Shown here piece after piece: positions 62,942 through 64,000 of a stretch of 64,000 nt of DNA. The notes under the pieces were generated by a model. That model saw only the letters and a program-made list of their open reading frames with translations. It ran no database searches and was not told the DNA's origin. Source of the DNA: Perognathus longimembris pacificus (lineage: Eukaryota > Chordata > Mammalia > Rodentia > Heteromyidae). The translations under genes and the position numbers were made by a program. The DNA is taken from positions 73,410,575 to 73,474,574 of the forward strand of contig NC_063166.1 of NCBI RefSeq assembly GCF_023159225.1. Reading direction: 5' to 3'. Position 1 is the first letter of the stretch. The number at the start of each line of letters is the position of its first letter.

Positions 62942-64000
62942 CCAGTCTTAAGGGTCAGAGTTCTGTGAAAAAGAACAGTATGGTTTGGGGAAGATGGATA
63001 AACTGTGAGCCTCGCTTGCCCTCCACCTGAGGAAGAGAGGCAGCAAGTCTTAACAAACCAACATCTTTGTGAAAAGATAAACCTGGAGATATTATAAGGG
63101 AGAGCTGAGCCAGTTGTCCTATGGACAACTTATTTAAAAATATTTCAGATATCAAAATTCTAGCTGTATGATTTGTTTTGAATTTTGTTTTTATTTTCAA
63201 GAGGGTAAGTGGATGGGAATTTGTCAGCATTCTGCCAGGCAAATTCAGTTTCACTGAAACATTTGGATTCTCTTAGCTACTGTATGCGAAGTCCGATTAT
63301 ATTGGTGCGTTTTTACAGTTAGGGTTTTGCAATAACTTCTATATTTTAATAGAAACGAATTCCTAAACTCCCTCCCCGCTCCCCCATTTCAGGAATTTAA
63401 AATTAAGTAGAACAAAAACCCAGCGCACCTGTTAAAGAGTTGTCACTCTATTGTCATGGGAATCAGTTTTCATTAAACTTGAAGCAGTTGTGACATGGCA
63501 GTGTTTTGGTTCAGACACCTGTTCACAGAAAAGCATGATGGGAAAATATTTCCTGACTTGAGTGTTCCTTTTTAAATGTGAATTTTTATTTCTTTTTAAT
63601 TATTTTAAAATATTTAAGCCTTTTTCTTGATCTTAAAGATCGTGTAGATTGGGGTTGGGAGGGATGAAGGGCAAGTGAGTCTAAAGATAATGAAATAATC
63701 AGTGACTGAAACCATTTTCCCATCATCCTTTGTTCTGAGCATTCTCTGTACCCTTTACGATATCCATCTTTTTCTTTTTAAAACCCAGACATTCACTTGA
63801 GAAATTTTATTGTATAAAAAGTTCCACAGGTCAGTAAATTTAGAGGAAAATGAGTATTTGGTCCCCTCAAAAAAGGAAGAATAATCAAGATTTTAGGGTT
63901 TTTATTTTTTTTCTTTTGTAATTGTGTAAAAAATGGAGAAAAAAACCACAAAAAGCAGAATTTTAATGTGAAGACATTTTTTGCTATAATCATTAGTTTT
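62942..64000 (+). other. TOP1: TOP1 3' UTR (runs off the window)
   Basis: A/T-rich sequence after the stop codon with no SINE, consistent with a 3' UTR. An ATTAAA at 63472-63477 could be a proximal poly(A) signal. No AATAAA is seen before the window ends, so the main cleavage site may lie beyond it. ATTTA pentamers occur near 63,132 and 63,612. Confidence 0.8.
63472..63477 (+). promoter_or_regulatory. Candidate proximal poly(A) signal ATTAAA
   Basis: The commonest variant hexamer, about 530 nt after the stop. Use is not shown by the sequence alone. Confidence 0.35.

Overview
The window is intronic and exonic DNA of one vertebrate gene: TOP1, nuclear DNA topoisomerase I (type IB), read left to right. 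It enters inside intron 2, carries coding exons 3 to 21 with the natural TAG stop, and ends in the 3' UTR. All 19 exons have GT/AG borders and join in frame. Together they give 2,246 coding nt, so only the first 58 coding nt (residues 1-19 plus one base) lie upstream. The full protein would be 767 residues. Human TOP1 is 765; the two extra residues are an Asp-Lys in exon 3. Residue numbers below follow human TOP1. All five catalytic residues are present: Arg488, Lys532, Arg590, His632 and Tyr723.

Organism: a rodent. The protein carries rodent-type residues (for example FAPP, AQSEAR, NLQSK). The introns are packed with ID-type (tRNA-Ala-like) and B1-type (7SL-like) SINEs that share an ID-like 3' module. 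This layout fits the ID-like SINEs described in Geomyoidea (pocket mice, kangaroo rats) better than mouse or rat, but the family assignment is inference from memory.

Layout: 1-7634 intron 2 (part); 7.6-31.0 kb exons 3-8, the charged N-terminal domain, in long repeat-rich introns; 41.2-57.97 kb exons 9-18, the clamp-like core, with short introns from exon 11 to exon 17; 60.4-61.6 kb exons 19-20, the coiled-coil linker and the active-site tyrosine; 62.8 kb exon 21 and the 3' UTR to the end.

No second gene, functional RNA gene, CRISPR array or novel protein system was found. The most interesting structures are in the introns: two recent non-tandem duplications of about 0.75 kb, one looking like a SINE-guided template switch and one whose junction was later hit by a SINE; three TSD-flanked retrotransposon 3' ends all starting inside a G-rich purine tract; a SINE with a duplicated 3' module; two SINE insertions at one target; and two pyrimidine runs of more than 80 nt.
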